A DNA stretch of 37,612 bases from Streptomyces sp. E2N166 (GCF_003671715.1 NZ_RAIF01000006.1:461868-499479), one strand, 5' to 3'; positions 7,822 through 18,411 are shown, numbered from the stretch's first letter. The notes: generated by a model from the letters alone, not told the origin. Translations and numbers: made by a program.

Positions 7822-8595
7822 ATGTCCGAGAGCACGATGCAGGCCGCCACCCAACTGGCATCGCAGTACAGCGTCCAGGTCACCGACGACCTGGAGCGCA
7901 ACATCAAGGAGCAGGAACGCATCAGTGCGGAGATCACCGCTCTGCAACAGCAGCTGGCCGCACTGCAGCACGACCACGCCCTGCTGGTGAACATGCAGCA
8001 GGCGCTCGGCATCACCGCCCCGCCGGCCCAGCCCGCGACCGCCACGGAGCCCGCCGCCGCGACCGACACGGCCGCGGTCCCCGCCCCCCGGGACAGTGCC
8101 GCCACGGAGTCGGCCGCCGGAAAGCGGACGCGGAGCAGGAAGGCCGCCACCACTCCCAAGCGCGCCGCCGCCCCGAAGCCGGGCGCCAAGCCGGCCTCGA
8201 AGACCGACACGGCGCCTGCCACCAAGTCGGCCGCCAAGCCGACCGCCAAGTCGTCCACCAAGGCCGCCAAGAAGCCGGCGGCGAAGAAGACGTCGACGCC
8301 GGTCGCCGACCGGCCCACGCTGGTCGAGCTGGTGCGCAACCACCTCGCCGAACAGAGTGAGCCGCGCTCCGCCGCCGAGGTCACCACGGCGCTCGGTCAG
8401 GCCAACTCCGGACGCACCATCAAGACCACGGTCGTCCGTACCACCCTCGAGGGACTCGTCGCCAAGAACCAGGCCCAGCGTTCGAAGCAGGGCACCTCGG
8501 TCTACTACACCGCCACCGAGACGCCGGAGGCGAAGCAGAAGCAGGAGAAGCAGGACGCGGGCGCGGAGAAGCCGTCCGCACAGAGCGACAACTGA
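7822..8595 (+). CDS. histone H1-like protein with coiled coil and winged-helix end
   Basis: A 257-residue protein in three parts. Residues 1-65 form an amphipathic coiled coil (DDLERNIKEQERISAEITAL, then QQLAALQHDHALL). Residues ~70-165 are a low-complexity Ala/Lys/Pro/Thr linker with repeated AAK, KPA and KKPAAKKT units, like eukaryotic H1 tails and bacterial Hc1-like proteins. Residues ~167-230 (PTLVELVRNHLAEQSEPRSA, then the TTVVRTTLEGLVAKNQ helix) look like a winged helix. The end is charged. It is probably an oligomeric DNA-binding or chromatin-like protein. A GAGGAGAG ribosome-binding site precedes the ATG. Related Streptomyces proteins are annotated only as regulatory. Confidence 0.75.
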   Translation: MSESTMQAATQLASQYSVQVTDDLERNIKEQERISAEITALQQQLAALQHDHALLVNMQQALGITAPPAQPATATEPAAATDTAAVPAPRDSAATESAAGKRTRSRKAATTPKRAAAPKPGAKPASKTDTAPATKSAAKPTAKSSTKAAKKPAAKKTSTPVADRPTLVELVRNHLAEQSEPRSAAEVTTALGQANSGRTIKTTVVRTTLEGLVAKNQAQRSKQGTSVYYTATETPEAKQKQEKQDAGAEKPSAQSDN

Positions 8596-8688
8596 CGGCG
8601 CCCGTGCCCGGCACCGCCCACGGTCGCACCGTCCTCCCCCGTCGCGGCGCGGCGCGCGGTCGGGGGGACACGGGGTGAGGATCGGTGG

Positions 8689-9552
8689 ATGGGTGTTGTA
8701 CTGCCGGTGCTCTTCGCACTCCTCGCCGCGTTCAGCAACGCGCTGGCCACCGTGCTCCAGCGGCGTGCCGCGCTGAGTGTGCCGCAGACCCAGGGCTTCC
8801 GCCCGGGGCTGGTGCTCGACCTGCTACGGCGGCCGGTCTGGATCGGCGGCATGCTGGCCGTCGTCGTCGCCGGTGTGGCGCAGGCGGTGGCTCTGGCGAC
8901 GGGGCCGCTGTCACTCGTACAGCCGTTGTTCGTGCTGGAGCTTCCCCTGGCCCTGCTGCTGGCCTCGCTGATGACCGGCCGCCACATGAGTCACGTCATG
9001 TGGCTCGCCGTCGGCGCGGTGGTCGTCGGGCTCGGTGTCGCGCTGGCGTCGGCCGCGCCGGGCGGCGGCGAGGCCGACGTGCCCCTGGACCGGTGGGTGC
9101 CCGCGCTGGTGGCCTGCGCCGTGGCGGCCGTGCTGCTGACCGCGGCCGGTCTGAAGCGCCCCGTCGGCAAGGCCCGCGCCGGTTGCCTCGGTGCGGCCAC
9201 CGCGGTGTGCTACGCCCTGACGGCCGCTCTGATGAAGGACTCCATGCGCGTCCTGGACACCGACGGCCTGGTCGGCTTCCTGACCACGTGGCAGACGTAC
9301 GGCTTCGCCGCGGCCGGTGTGGGTGCCGTGCTCCTGCTGGAGCACGCCATGCAGGGCGGCCCCCTCGTCGCCTCCCAGCCCGCCCTCACCCTGGGGGACG
9401 CCGCGGTGAGCCTCCTGCTCGGCGTCGTCCTCTACCAGGAGGACGTGCGCGCCGGCTGGTGGGTCGTGCCGCAGTTGATCGGCGTCGCCATGATCGTCAT
9501 GGGTGTACTGACCCTCGCCCGGCGCGGCATCGACCTGCGCACCGGGCAATGA
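8689..9552 (+). CDS. EamA/DMT-superfamily membrane transporter
   Basis: A 287-residue integral membrane protein with about nine to ten hydrophobic segments, beginning VVLPVLFALLAAFSNALATV and including MLAVVVAGVAQAVALATGPL and SLVQPLFVLELPLALLLASL. The pattern matches drug/metabolite transporter (EamA-like) proteins of Streptomyces, which export small metabolites; the substrate is unknown. GAGG about seven bases before the ATG supports the start. It lies 93 bp after the H1-like gene and 99 bp before the permease gene. No regulatory site was recognised. Confidence 0.82.
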   Translation: MGVVLPVLFALLAAFSNALATVLQRRAALSVPQTQGFRPGLVLDLLRRPVWIGGMLAVVVAGVAQAVALATGPLSLVQPLFVLELPLALLLASLMTGRHMSHVMWLAVGAVVVGLGVALASAAPGGGEADVPLDRWVPALVACAVAAVLLTAAGLKRPVGKARAGCLGAATAVCYALTAALMKDSMRVLDTDGLVGFLTTWQTYGFAAAGVGAVLLLEHAMQGGPLVASQPALTLGDAAVSLLLGVVLYQEDVRAGWWVVPQLIGVAMIVMGVLTLARRGIDLRTGQ

Positions 9553-9651
9553 GCGCGCCATGCTGAGCCGGGTGGCGGAGTTGAACAAGATGCCCGGAGC
9601 CACCATGTGATGCACAGTGGTCGCAATCGCTCGGCGACCCAGAGGGACGGC

Positions 9652-11106
9652 ATGTCACAGGCCGCTGCTTCCGACACCGACGGGGAGTCCCCGCCGGCCG
9701 CCAAGCTGCCGCTGTTCACCCTGACGGCCATGGTCGTCGGCTCGATGGTGGGCGCCGGGGTGTTCTCGCTGCCGGGGCGGTTCGCCGAGGAGACCGGCGT
9801 CGCGGGCGCGCTGATCGCCTGGGCCATCGCCGGCACGGGCATGCTGATGCTGGCCTTCGTCTTCCAGTCGCTCGCCGTACGCAGACCCGACCTCGACGCC
9901 GGTGTGTACGCCTACGCCAAGGCCGGCTTCGGTGAGTACCTGGGCTTCTTCGCCGCATTCGGCTACTGGGCCAGCACCTGTGTCGGCAACGTGACGTACT
10001 GGGTCCTCATCATGTCGACCATCGGCTCGATCTGGCCGGGCCTCGGCGACGGGGACACCGCCCTCGCGGTCGTCCTGTCCTCGATCGGCCTCTGGGCGTT
10101 CTTCTGGATGATCCGACGCGGCGTGAAGGAAGCGACCGCCATCAACAAGGTCGTCACGGTGGCCAAGCTCGTACCCATCGTGATCTTCGTCATCCTGGCC
10201 CTGGTGTACTTCCGGCCGAGTGTGTTCGCCGACAACTTCGGCGGCGCGGACTACGCCGGTTCCCTGTTCTCACAGGTGCGCGGCACCATGCTGGCCACCG
10301 TGTTCGTCTTCCTCGGCGTGGAGGGCGCCAGCGTCTACTCCCGGCACGCCAAGCGCCGGTCGGACGTGGGCAGGGCGACGGTGCTCGGCTTCCTCAGCGT
10401 GTTCGCCGTCTTCGCGTCGGTGACCATCGTGTCGTACGGCATCATGCCGATGGCCGAGATCGCCGAACTGCGCCAGCCGTCCATGGCGGGCGTTCTGGAG
10501 GAGGCCGTCGGCACCTGGGGCCGGGTGTTCATCAGTGTCGGCCTGATCGTGTCGGTGCTGGGCGCCTATCTGGCGTGGACGCTGATGGCGGCGGAGGTGC
10601 TCTTCGTCGCGGCCAAGGACGACGACATGCCGCGCTTTCTGCGCCGAGCCAACGCCGTCGACGTGCCCGTGCCGGCGCTGCTGATGACCTCGCTGCTCAC
10701 CCAGGTGGTGCTGATCGCCACCAGTTTCTCGGACGACGCCTTCAACTTCGCGCTCAACCTGACCAGCGCGCTCTCGTTGATCCCGTATCTGCTGGCGGCG
10801 GGGTTCGCGGTGCGGATCGGTGCCCGTGCCGACCCGCTCACGGCGGGCGGCCGCACCTCCCGGCGCGAGTTGGTCGTCGGTGTCGTCGCCACGCTGTACA
10901 CCGCGTTCCTCCTGTACGCGGCCGGCCTGAAGTTCGTGCTGGTCTCCTTCATCCTCTACGCCCCGGCGACCGCCCTGTTCGTGATGGCCCGCCGCGAACA
11001 GGGCCGACGGCTGTTCTCGCCCGGGGAACTCGTCGTGCTGGCCGTCTCCGTGGTCGGCGCGGTGCTCGGCATCGTGGCCCTGGCGGCCGGATGGATCAGC
11101 CTGTGA
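9652..11106 (+). CDS. APC-family basic amino acid antiporter, ArcD-like
   Basis: A 484-residue permease of the basic amino acid/polyamine antiporter branch of the APC superfamily, with about 12 membrane segments. The signature [21 protein letters not shown] in the first helix and [23 protein letters not shown] are typical of arginine/ornithine antiporters. It sits 61 bp upstream of arginine deiminase, so arginine import in exchange for ornithine or citrulline is the likely role. The ATG at 9652 is chosen because AGAGGG lies five bases before it; the frame is open to a GTG at 9607. The antiporter family call is firm and the exact exchange is inferred. Confidence 0.88.
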   Translation: MSQAAASDTDGESPPAAKLPLFTLTAMVVGSMVGAGVFSLPGRFAEETGVAGALIAWAIAGTGMLMLAFVFQSLAVRRPDLDAGVYAYAKAGFGEYLGFFAAFGYWASTCVGNVTYWVLIMSTIGSIWPGLGDGDTALAVVLSSIGLWAFFWMIRRGVKEATAINKVVTVAKLVPIVIFVILALVYFRPSVFADNFGGADYAGSLFSQVRGTMLATVFVFLGVEGASVYSRHAKRRSDVGRATVLGFLSVFAVFASVTIVSYGIMPMAEIAELRQPSMAGVLEEAVGTWGRVFISVGLIVSVLGAYLAWTLMAAEVLFVAAKDDDMPRFLRRANAVDVPVPALLMTSLLTQVVLIATSFSDDAFNFALNLTSALSLIPYLLAAGFAVRIGARADPLTAGGRTSRRELVVGVVATLYTAFLLYAAGLKFVLVSFILYAPATALFVMARREQGRRLFSPGELVVLAVSVVGAVLGIVALAAGWISL

Positions 11107-11167
11107 GCCGGGTCCCCGTCGTTTTCCCCCTCCCCCCGCCTCGTCCCGCATCCTTCAAGGAGGCCGT

Positions 11168-12430
11168 GTGAACAGCAACGAGAGCGCCGCTATGCCCGCG
11201 CTCGGCGTCCACTCCGAGGTCGGCAGGCTGCGCAAGGTCCTGGTGTGCTCCCCCGGCCTGGCGCACCGGCGGCTCACCCCGACCAACTCCGACGACCTGC
11301 TCTTCGACGACGTGATGTGGGTGGAGAACGCCCAGCGCGATCATGCCGCGTTCGTCGGCGAGCTGCGCCGGCGCGGGGTGGAGGTGGTGGAGCTGCACGA
11401 TCTGCTGGCGCAGATCATGGCGATCCCGGAGGCGAAGACATGGCTCCTGGACCGGAAGATCACCGCCAACCAGGTCGGCGTCGGCCTCATCGACGCGACC
11501 CGCGCCTACCTGGAGACCGTGTCCCCCAGGGAACTGGCCGAGTACCTCGTCGGCGGGCTCGCCACCGGCGACCTGCCCGAGGACTTCCGCTCCCCCCACC
11601 TCACGCTGGCCCGCGAATCCACCGGTGCGCGCGAGTACCTGATGCCACCCCTGCCCAACACCCTGTACACCCGCGACACGACCTGCTGGCTGTACGGCGG
11701 GCTCACCCTCAACCCGCTGTACTGGCCCGCGCGGCACGACGAGACGCTGCTGATGAAGGCGATCTACACGTTCCACCCAGACTTCAGGGGATCGACGGTG
11801 TGGTGGGGCGATCCCGAGCTCGACTGGGGCGAGGCCACCTTCGAGGGTGGCGACATCATGCCGGTGGGCAACGGCGTCGTCCTCATGGGCATGAGCGAGC
11901 GCACCTCGCGTCAGGCCATCACCCAGGTGGCCGCCGCGCTGTTCCGCAACGGCGCCGCGCGGCACGTCGTGGTCGCCGGGATGCCGAAGCTGCGGTCCGC
12001 CATGCACCTGGACACGGTGTTCACCTTCGCCGACCGGGACGTGGTCACCCTCTACCCCCGGATCATGGACGGGGTGCACACCTTCTCCCTGCGTCCCGGC
12101 GACCGCGCGCCCGGCTTCGACATCATCGACGAGGGCACCACTCCCTTCGTGGACGTAGTCGCCAAGGCGCTCGGGCTGTCCTCGCTGCGGGTGGTGGAGA
12201 CGGGCGGCGACGCCTACGCCTCCGAACGCCAGCAGTGGGACAGCGGCAACAACGCCGTCGCCGTCGAGCCCGGCGTGGTGTTCACCTATGACCGCAACAC
12301 CCTCACCAACGCCCTGCTGCGTGAGGCCCGCATCGAGGTCGTCACCATCGTGGGCGCGGAACTGGGCCGGGGCCGCGGTGGGGGGCACTGCATGACATGC
12401 CCGTTGGTACGGGACCCCGTCGACTTCTGA
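11168..12430 (+). CDS. arcA: arginine deiminase
   Basis: A 420-residue arginine deiminase, hydrolysing arginine to citrulline and ammonia in the cytoplasm. Hallmarks are [17 protein letters not shown] at the start, [16 protein letters not shown], the EGGDIMP substrate loop, HLDTVFT, and the C-terminal [14 protein letters not shown] with nucleophile Cys408. The GTG start has a strong AAGGAGG ribosome-binding site four bases upstream. It is preceded by the ArcD-like antiporter. No ornithine carbamoyltransferase (arcB) or carbamate kinase (arcC) lies within the window, so the ATP-yielding steps would have to be encoded elsewhere; alternatively the pair may serve acid tolerance or nitrogen supply. 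Full length with all key residues present. Confidence 0.96.
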   Translation: MNSNESAAMPALGVHSEVGRLRKVLVCSPGLAHRRLTPTNSDDLLFDDVMWVENAQRDHAAFVGELRRRGVEVVELHDLLAQIMAIPEAKTWLLDRKITANQVGVGLIDATRAYLETVSPRELAEYLVGGLATGDLPEDFRSPHLTLARESTGAREYLMPPLPNTLYTRDTTCWLYGGLTLNPLYWPARHDETLLMKAIYTFHPDFRGSTVWWGDPELDWGEATFEGGDIMPVGNGVVLMGMSERTSRQAITQVAAALFRNGAARHVVVAGMPKLRSAMHLDTVFTFADRDVVTLYPRIMDGVHTFSLRPGDRAPGFDIIDEGTTPFVDVVAKALGLSSLRVVETGGDAYASERQQWDSGNNAVAVEPGVVFTYDRNTLTNALLREARIEVVTIVGAELGRGRGGGHCMTCPLVRDPVDF

Positions 12431-12475
12431 GCGCGAGCCCCGCGGGCGCCGCACATCACCGCACGCCACCGCACC

Positions 12476-12760
12476 TCACCGGCAGAAACCGTACGCCTGC
12501 TCCAGCCACCGGTGCAGTGCCGTGTGCACGCTGCCCGGCAGCTCGCTGAGCTGGGCGATGGCGGCACGGTCCCCGGCGGAGGGCGCGATGCCCGCCGCGG
12601 TCAGGATGGCGAGCAGGTCCAGGCGGCGCAGGTCGACGGGGTCGATGCGGCCGGGGACTCGTTCGGCCGGGTTGGGCGGCTGGAGCAGGAAGTCGCCCTG
12701 GGCGTCGCGGGAGCGCGAGCGCGCCGGGTCTGGGGCAGCCGGGGCAGTCATCGTGTGCAC
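12476..12760 (-). CDS. small protein of unknown function (94 aa)
   Basis: A 94-residue protein convergent with arcA, 45 bp away. The GTG at 12760 is favoured because a GGAGGA ribosome-binding site lies seven bases upstream; an ATG three codons inside is the alternative. The sequence is charged at the N-terminus (DPARSRSRDAQGDFLLQPPN) and has a helical C-terminal half: IDPVDLRRLDLLAILTAAGI, then AQLSELPGSVHTALHRWLEQ. There is no signal peptide or membrane segment. I do not recognise the family. Its helical, acidic layout would suit a small DNA- or protein-binding partner, but that is a guess. Confidence 0.6.
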   Translation of the reverse strand: MHTMTAPAAPDPARSRSRDAQGDFLLQPPNPAERVPGRIDPVDLRRLDLLAILTAAGIAPSAGDRAAIAQLSELPGSVHTALHRWLEQAYGFCR

Positions 12761-12773
12761 AGCGCGGTCCTCC

Positions 12774-13131
12774 ACTTGATGGGTCGCCGTTCTTGACGGC
12801 ATGAGACACCGGGGCGGCGACGGTGGTTGCGGACCGCCCCGAGGACCACACGGTGGATGCAATCGGCGCCTTATCGCACCAACCGGCCCGGCACGGGCGC
12901 CGGCCGGCAGGCGTCCCACGTCCCCCGTGGCCGACGGCACGGCCCGCGGTGGGCGGCGGGAAGCGGGTGCCCAGCACCAGGGTGCCCCGTTCGGCGCACC
13001 GGAGCAGCGCCCGTGCGGTCTCCCGGCCCGCGTTGCTCCGTACGAGTGGTGGGTTTCCGGACACGGCCGTACGGTCGGTACGGGGAGACGGAGAGCGGAG
13101 ACAAGCGACGCCGAGACGGCCGGGAGCAGAC
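12774..13131. other. gene-free stretch between divergent genes
   Basis: About 360 bp separate the small minus-strand gene from the secreted-protein gene. Only non-coding-looking frames cross it on either strand. It should contain the promoters of both neighbours, but no clear -10/-35 pair, operator or terminator was recognised. The minus-strand reading shows a short protein-like patch (PPLVRSNAGRETARALL) that could be a very old gene remnant, too weak to annotate. Confidence 0.4.
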
Positions 13132-13590
13132 ATGGGCAGGAACCCGATGAGAGCAGCGGTCACGCTCTGTGCCGCCGCCGCGCTCGCAGTACCCCTGGGC
13201 ACGGCCTCCGCCGCACTGTCGGCGGAACCCGCGGCATCGACACAGCAGACGCGGGACCCCGTGCTGGTCGACTGCTCATGGCAGCCGGAGGTACGGCCCG
13301 AGGCGTTCCTGCTGGCCTGCGGTGACGGCAACAGCCGCCTGGTGTCGCTGCACTGGTTCCGGTGGGACGCGAACGCCGCGGTGGGCCGGGGCAGCAACGC
13401 CATCAACGACTGCGACCCGTACTGCGCCGCGGGCACGTTCCACTCGTATCCCGTGACCGTCCGCCTCGACCAGCCGCGGGTCTGGGAGAAGGACCCGGGC
13501 GAGCGGCACTACACCCGGATGACGCTGACCTACACCGACGGCAGGCCGGACGGAGCCCCTCGTGTCGTGACCTACTCCCTGTGGGCCTGA
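13132..13590 (+). CDS. secreted protein of unknown function
   Basis: A 152-residue protein with a classical Sec signal: MGRNPMRAAV, a hydrophobic core TLCAAAALAVPLGTASAA and a likely cleavage after an ASA-type site near residue 26-28. The mature region begins with a Thr/Ala-rich stretch and continues VDCSWQPEVRPEAFLLACGD and INDCDPYCAAGTFHSYPV. Its four Cys residues probably form two disulfides, and it ends in a beta-rich segment, MTLTYTDGRPDG, then RVVTYSLWA. Small secreted Streptomyces proteins of this type are common and uncharacterised. A GGGAG ribosome-binding site lies upstream of the ATG. It converges with the GH65 gene 14 bp away. Confidence 0.8.
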   Translation: MGRNPMRAAVTLCAAAALAVPLGTASAALSAEPAASTQQTRDPVLVDCSWQPEVRPEAFLLACGDGNSRLVSLHWFRWDANAAVGRGSNAINDCDPYCAAGTFHSYPVTVRLDQPRVWEKDPGERHYTRMTLTYTDGRPDGAPRVVTYSLWA

Positions 13591-13603
13591 CGGGACGGAG
13601 CGG

Positions 13604-15988
13604 TCAGTCCGGGAGCGCGAGGCGGCAGGTGTCGCCCGGCTGGAGGCGCACCGCGCGGTCCGGCAGCCGGACGTCGAACGGCAGGCTGCTGGACGTCGGC
13701 ACGGCGATCTCCAGACTGCCGTGCTCCAGCCGGAGCCGTACGCCCCAGTGGCCCTGGTAGCGGATGGAGAACCCGTACGACGACAGCTCCGGCAGCGGCA
13801 CCGGGTCCAGCCACAGGGCGCCCGCGCGGGTCTCCAGACCGGTCAGGCCGCGCTGGACGAGGTCGAGGGTGCCGGCCATGGCGCCGAGGTGGATGCCCTC
13901 GCCGGTGGTGCCGCCCTGGAGGTCGGCGACATCGCCCTTGAGGGCCTCCTGACAGAACGTCCAGGCCTCGGCGCGCCGGGCCCGGGCCAGGATCCAGCCG
14001 TGGACGAGCCCGCTGAGGGTGGAGCCGTGGCTGGTGCGGGCCAGGTAGTAGTCGACGGTGCGCTGCCAGGTCGCCTCGTCGAGGCGGCACCCCAGCCGCT
14101 CGAAGAGGGAACGGAGTTCGGCCGGTGAGAAGAGGTAGCCCAGCATCAGTACGTCGGCCTGCTTGGACACCTGGTAGTTGTTGACGCTGTCGTCCTCGGC
14201 CTCCAGGACGCGGTCGAGGCGCCGGATGTCGCCGTACCGCTCGCGCAGGCCCTCCCAGTCGAGTTCGGCGAGGTCGCCGTACCCGTCGAACTGACTCACG
14301 ACGCCCTCGTGGAAGGGGACATGGAGGGTGCGGGAGACGTCCTCCCACTGTTCCAGTTCGCCGCCGTCCAGGGCGGTGCGCTCGACGAGTTCCCGGCGGC
14401 GGGGCTCGGGCAGGTCCGCCAGGACCTCCAGAGTGCGGGACAGGACCCAGGCGGCGGTGACGTTGGTGTACGCGTTGTCGTCGAGGCCCGGTTCCACGGC
14501 ACCGGGGTAGGCCTCGTGGTACTCGTCGGGGCCGACGACGCCCCTGATGCGGTGCCTTCCCAGGTGCTCGTCCCAGGTGGCGGAGTCCGCCCAGAAGCGC
14601 GCGATCTGCAGCAGCATCTCGGCGCCCTTGGTGTGCAGGAACTCCTCGTCGCCGCTCGCCTCGCAGTACTGCCACACGTTGTAGGCGATCGCCGACCCCA
14701 CATGGTGCTGGAGGTGCGAGTGGTCCGGCAGCCAGCGGCCCGAGTGCGGGTTGAGGTGGAGCTGCTGGGTCTCCTCGCGTCCGTCGCTGCCGCTCTGCCA
14801 CGGGTACAGCGCGCCGCGCCTGCCGATCGCCCGGGCCGCGGCGCGGGCCCGTTCCAGGCGGCGGTGCCGGTAGTGGAGCAGGGCCCGGGACACCTCGGGG
14901 AAGTGCAGGTTGAGGTAGGGCAGGACGAACAGCTCGTCCCAGAAGACATGTCCCCGGTACGCCTCCCCGTGCAGCCCGCGCGCCGGTACGCCCACGTCGA
15001 GGTCGGCGGTGTGCGGGGAGAGGGTCTGCAGCACGTGGAAGAGGTGCAGCCGCAGGATGCTGCCCGCCTCGCCGGGTACGTCGAGTTCGGCGCGGCGCCA
15101 CAGCTGGCCCCAGGCCGTCCGGTGCGACACCAGCAGTTCGTCGAAACCGGGGGCGTCGGCCACCCGGTCGACGGCGGCCTGCAGCGGGTCGCTGATCGCC
15201 GGGTCGCGTGAGGTGTGCAGGGCCACGACCTTGTCGACGGTGACGGTGCGGCCCGGCTGCGCACGCACGGTCGTGCGCTGGGTGACCCGCAGGTGTTCCC
15301 GAGCCGGGCTGACGGGCGCGTCGGCCGTCGTACGGGCCGCCATGCCGACCCGGATGTCCGAGGTGCGGGTGCGGCAGCGCAGCCATACCGTGCCGTCGTC
15401 GGCGCTGCCGGTGTGCACGTGGGTCAGGTGACGGCCCTCCAGGTCCCGGTAGCGCGGCACCCCGGAGTTGGTGACGCCGCCGTCGAGGGCCGCCTCCACG
15501 TCGAGGTCCGCCGTACCCGCGTCGACCGTGAACTCCGTGCGCATCGCGGCGAGGTGGGGGTCGGCCATGTGCACCAGACGCAGCTGGCGCACGGACAGCG
15601 CGCGTCCCTGCCCGATCCCGAAACGGGTACGGCGCTCCAGTACTCCCGAGTCCAGGTGCACGGTCTGGCGGTGGTCGAGCACGTCGGCGGTGTCCGGAGT
15701 GAGCCAGTCCCCGCCGGCGACCCGGAAGCGCAGTGGCAGCCAGTTCGGGAGGTTGACCATGTCCTCGTTGTCCACTTGCCCCACCTCTCGTCCGGCGACG
15801 GTGGAGGTGAGCCGGTTGTAGCAGCCGGCCACGTAGGTGCCCGGGTAGTGCACGTCGTCCGCGACGCACTCGGGCAGCGCTCCGCGGGTGGCGAAGTAGC
15901 CGTTGCCGAGTGTGCACAGCGACTCGCGCAGCCGCTCCTCAGCGGGGTCGTAGTGATCGTAGTCCCAGGTCGTGGGTGTCGCCGTCAC
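13604..15988 (-). CDS. glycoside hydrolase family 65 disaccharide phosphorylase
   Basis: A 794-residue GH65 enzyme of full length. Members phosphorolyse maltose, trehalose, kojibiose or similar alpha-glucosides to beta-glucose-1-phosphate plus glucose. The N-terminal beta-sandwich ([14 protein letters not shown]) leads into the (alpha/alpha)6 barrel ([29 protein letters not shown]). The general-acid motif GPDEYHE places Glu at residue 488, matching the position known in maltose phosphorylase. [16 protein letters not shown] and the C-terminal LPFDVRL domain are also family-typical. There is no signal peptide, so it acts inside the cell. The GTG start overlaps the phosphoketolase TGA by four bases, implying translational coupling. 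Exact substrate specificity cannot be read from the motifs. Confidence 0.92.
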   Translation of the reverse strand: MTATPTTWDYDHYDPAEERLRESLCTLGNGYFATRGALPECVADDVHYPGTYVAGCYNRLTSTVAGREVGQVDNEDMVNLPNWLPLRFRVAGGDWLTPDTADVLDHRQTVHLDSGVLERRTRFGIGQGRALSVRQLRLVHMADPHLAAMRTEFTVDAGTADLDVEAALDGGVTNSGVPRYRDLEGRHLTHVHTGSADDGTVWLRCRTRTSDIRVGMAARTTADAPVSPAREHLRVTQRTTVRAQPGRTVTVDKVVALHTSRDPAISDPLQAAVDRVADAPGFDELLVSHRTAWGQLWRRAELDVPGEAGSILRLHLFHVLQTLSPHTADLDVGVPARGLHGEAYRGHVFWDELFVLPYLNLHFPEVSRALLHYRHRRLERARAAARAIGRRGALYPWQSGSDGREETQQLHLNPHSGRWLPDHSHLQHHVGSAIAYNVWQYCEASGDEEFLHTKGAEMLLQIARFWADSATWDEHLGRHRIRGVVGPDEYHEAYPGAVEPGLDDNAYTNVTAAWVLSRTLEVLADLPEPRRRELVERTALDGGELEQWEDVSRTLHVPFHEGVVSQFDGYGDLAELDWEGLRERYGDIRRLDRVLEAEDDSVNNYQVSKQADVLMLGYLFSPAELRSLFERLGCRLDEATWQRTVDYYLARTSHGSTLSGLVHGWILARARRAEAWTFCQEALKGDVADLQGGTTGEGIHLGAMAGTLDLVQRGLTGLETRAGALWLDPVPLPELSSYGFSIRYQGHWGVRLRLEHGSLEIAVPTSSSLPFDVRLPDRAVRLQPGDTCRLALPD

Positions 15989-18375
15989 CGCGAGCCCGCC
16001 CAGGACCAGTCGGCGACCTCGGGCAGGTCCACTCCGTGTTCGCGGATCCAGTCGTGGTGGCGCAGCCTGGTGTCCTCCATGCGCTGCCGTACGGCCGCCG
16101 CGCGCACGGCGAGGCCGGGCACGCGGTCGATGACGTCCATGACCAGGCGGTAGCGGTCCATGTCGTTGCCGACCACCATGTCGAAGGGTGTGGTCGTGGT
16201 TCCGATCTCCTTGTAGCCGCGCACGTGCAGATGTGCGTGGCCGGTGCGCCGGTAGGAGAGGCGGTGGATCAGCCAGGGGTAGCCGTGGTACGCGAAGATG
16301 ACCGGCTTGTCGGCGGTGAACAGACCGTCGTACTCGAAGTCGCTCATGCCGTGCGGGTGTTCCCCGCTGGGCAGCAGCCGGGCGAGGTCGACGACGTTGA
16401 CCACGCGTACGGCGAGGTCGGGCAGGTGGCGGCGGATCAGCTGGGCGGCGGCCAGTACCTCCTGGGTCGGGACGTCGCCCGCGCAGGCGAGCACCACGTC
16501 GGGGTCGCGGCTGCCGTCCTCGGTGCCGGCCCAGTCCCAGATGCCGGCGCCCCGGGCGCAGTGCACCTTCGCCTGTTCCATGGACAGCCAGTCGAAGCAG
16601 GGCTGCTTGCCGGCGACGATGACGTTGACGTAGTCGCGGCTGCGCAGGGCGTGGTCGGCGACGGAGATCAGGGTGTTGGCGTCCGGCGGCAGGTAGACCC
16701 GCACGGCCTCGGGGCTCTTGTTGAGGATGTGGTCGACGAAGCCGGGATCCTGGTGGGAGAAGCCGTTGTGGTCCTGGCGCCACACATGGGAGGTGAGCAG
16801 GTAGTTGAGGGAGGCGATGGGGGCGCGCCAGGGCAGGCGGCGGGTCACGCGCAGCCACTTGACGTGCTGGTTGACCATCGAGTCGACGATGTGGACGAAC
16901 GCCTCGTAGCAGGAGAAGAGTCCGTGCCGGCCGGTGAGGAGATAGCCCTCCAGCCAACCCTGGCAGGTGTGTTCGGAGAGGATCTCCATCACGCGGCCGT
17001 GCCGGTCGAGGTCCTCGTCGACGGGCAGCGTCCGTTCCTGCCATGCCTTGCCGCTGGCGGCGTAGACGGCCTGGAGGCGGTTGGAGGCGGTCTCGTCGGG
17101 GCCGACGAGGCGGAAGTCGCGCCGGCCGGCGGTGGCGGCCATGACGTCCGCCAGCAGGTCGCCCAGGACCCGGGTGGGTTCGTGCGTGCTCGCGCCGGGT
17201 TCGTCGACGGGGACGGCGTACTTCTCCAGTGGCGGCAGGGGCAGCTCACGCAGCAGGAGTCCGCCGTTGGCGAAGGGGGTGGCGCCCAGTCGGCGTGCCC
17301 CCTGCGGGACGGTGGCGAGGACCGCGGACCGCGGTGCCCCGGCGTCGTCGAACAGTTCCTCGGGCCGGTAGGAGCGCAGCCACTGCTCCAGCTGCGCGAG
17401 GTGCTCCGGATTGGTCCGTACGGCGGACAGCGGCACCTGGTGGGAGCGCCAGGTGTTCTCCACGGGCAGGCCGTCGACCTCGGCCGGGCCGGTCCAGCCC
17501 TTGGGGGTGCGCAGTACGATCACCGGCCAGCGGGGACGGTCGCCGGCGCCGTCCTCGCGGGCGGCGCGCTGGATGGCGGCGATGCGGTCCAGGGCGGTGT
17601 CCATGGCGTGGGCCATCGTGCGGTGGACGGCGGCCGGTTCGTCGCCGGTGACGTGGATCGGGTCGTGTCCGTAGCCGCGCAGGAGTTCGTCGAGTTCGGC
17701 CTCGGGGAGGCGGGCGAGCACCGTCGGGTTGGCGATCTTGTAGCCGTTGAGGTGCAGGATCGGCAGTACGGCGCCGTCGTTGACGGGATCGAGGAACTTG
17801 TTGGAGTGCCAGGAGGCCGCCAGCGGGCCGGTCTCCGCCTCGCCGTCGCCGATCACGCAGGCGACCACCAGGCCGGGGTGGTCGAAGGCGGCGCCGTAGG
17901 CGTGCGAGAGCGAGTAGCCGAGCTCGCCGCCCTCGTGGATCGAGCCCGGCGTCTCGGGTGCGACATGGCTCGGCACGCCGCCGGGGAACGAGAACTGCTT
18001 GAACAGCCGGCCCATTCCGCTCGCGTCCCGGGTGATGTCCGGGTAGGTCTCGGTGTACGAGCCCTCCAGCCACGAGTTGGCCAGGACGGCGGGCCCGCCG
18101 TGGCCGGGGCCCCAGACGCACAGGGCGTCGAGGTCCCGGGCCTTGATCACCCGGTTGAGGTGGGTGTGGACCAGGTTGAGACCGGGTGAGGTGCCCCAGT
18201 GGCCGAGCAGCCGGGGCTTGACGTGTTCGGGGCGCAGTGGCTCGGTCAGCAGGGGATTGCCCATCAGATAGATCTGGCCGACGGAGAGGTAGTTCGCGGC
18301 GCGCCAGTGGGCGTCCAGACCGGCGATCTCCTCGTCCGTGAGCCCGGAGGGCGCCTGCTGCGTGTCGGCGGACAT
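15985..18375 (-). CDS. phosphoketolase (xylulose-5-P/fructose-6-P)
   Basis: A 796-residue thiamine-diphosphate enzyme that splits xylulose-5-phosphate or fructose-6-phosphate with inorganic phosphate to acetyl phosphate plus glyceraldehyde-3-P or erythrose-4-P. Family motifs are all present: [48 protein letters not shown], the ThDP/Mg loop GDGEAETGP (about residues 175-183), [20 protein letters not shown] and [13 protein letters not shown]. The length matches the family. An AAAGGA ribosome-binding site lies six bases before the ATG. It is the first gene of an operon with GH65. Three inverted repeats stand just upstream, suggesting tight transcriptional or leader-based control. Confidence 0.95.
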   Translation of the reverse strand: MSADTQQAPSGLTDEEIAGLDAHWRAANYLSVGQIYLMGNPLLTEPLRPEHVKPRLLGHWGTSPGLNLVHTHLNRVIKARDLDALCVWGPGHGGPAVLANSWLEGSYTETYPDITRDASGMGRLFKQFSFPGGVPSHVAPETPGSIHEGGELGYSLSHAYGAAFDHPGLVVACVIGDGEAETGPLAASWHSNKFLDPVNDGAVLPILHLNGYKIANPTVLARLPEAELDELLRGYGHDPIHVTGDEPAAVHRTMAHAMDTALDRIAAIQRAAREDGAGDRPRWPVIVLRTPKGWTGPAEVDGLPVENTWRSHQVPLSAVRTNPEHLAQLEQWLRSYRPEELFDDAGAPRSAVLATVPQGARRLGATPFANGGLLLRELPLPPLEKYAVPVDEPGASTHEPTRVLGDLLADVMAATAGRRDFRLVGPDETASNRLQAVYAASGKAWQERTLPVDEDLDRHGRVMEILSEHTCQGWLEGYLLTGRHGLFSCYEAFVHIVDSMVNQHVKWLRVTRRLPWRAPIASLNYLLTSHVWRQDHNGFSHQDPGFVDHILNKSPEAVRVYLPPDANTLISVADHALRSRDYVNVIVAGKQPCFDWLSMEQAKVHCARGAGIWDWAGTEDGSRDPDVVLACAGDVPTQEVLAAAQLIRRHLPDLAVRVVNVVDLARLLPSGEHPHGMSDFEYDGLFTADKPVIFAYHGYPWLIHRLSYRRTGHAHLHVRGYKEIGTTTTPFDMVVGNDMDRYRLVMDVIDRVPGLAVRAAAVRQRMEDTRLRHHDWIREHGVDLPEVADWSWAGSR

Positions 18376-18411
18376 CGGTGGTCCTTTCCGTGTCGGGACA
18401 GCGGTCGGGCC

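Noticed and set aside
9605-9651. TGTG/CACA element before the ArcD-like gene as a Crp/FNR site
   Set aside because: The spacing is 3 bp instead of the 6 bp needed, and the symmetry is short.
12830-13050. Protein-like minus-strand patch before the secreted-protein gene
   Set aside because: Too short, no start or recognisable motif; chance in high-GC DNA cannot be excluded.
13604-17044. 1146-residue minus-strand frame
   Set aside because: Only the part after 15988 is GH65; the upstream part is Arg/Pro-rich shadow of phosphoketolase, and the GTG overlap with its stop marks the true start.
15910-18189. 759-residue open frame on the plus strand across phosphoketolase
   Set aside because: Gly/Val/Asp-rich low-complexity translation antisense to a clear phosphoketolase; a shadow caused by high GC.
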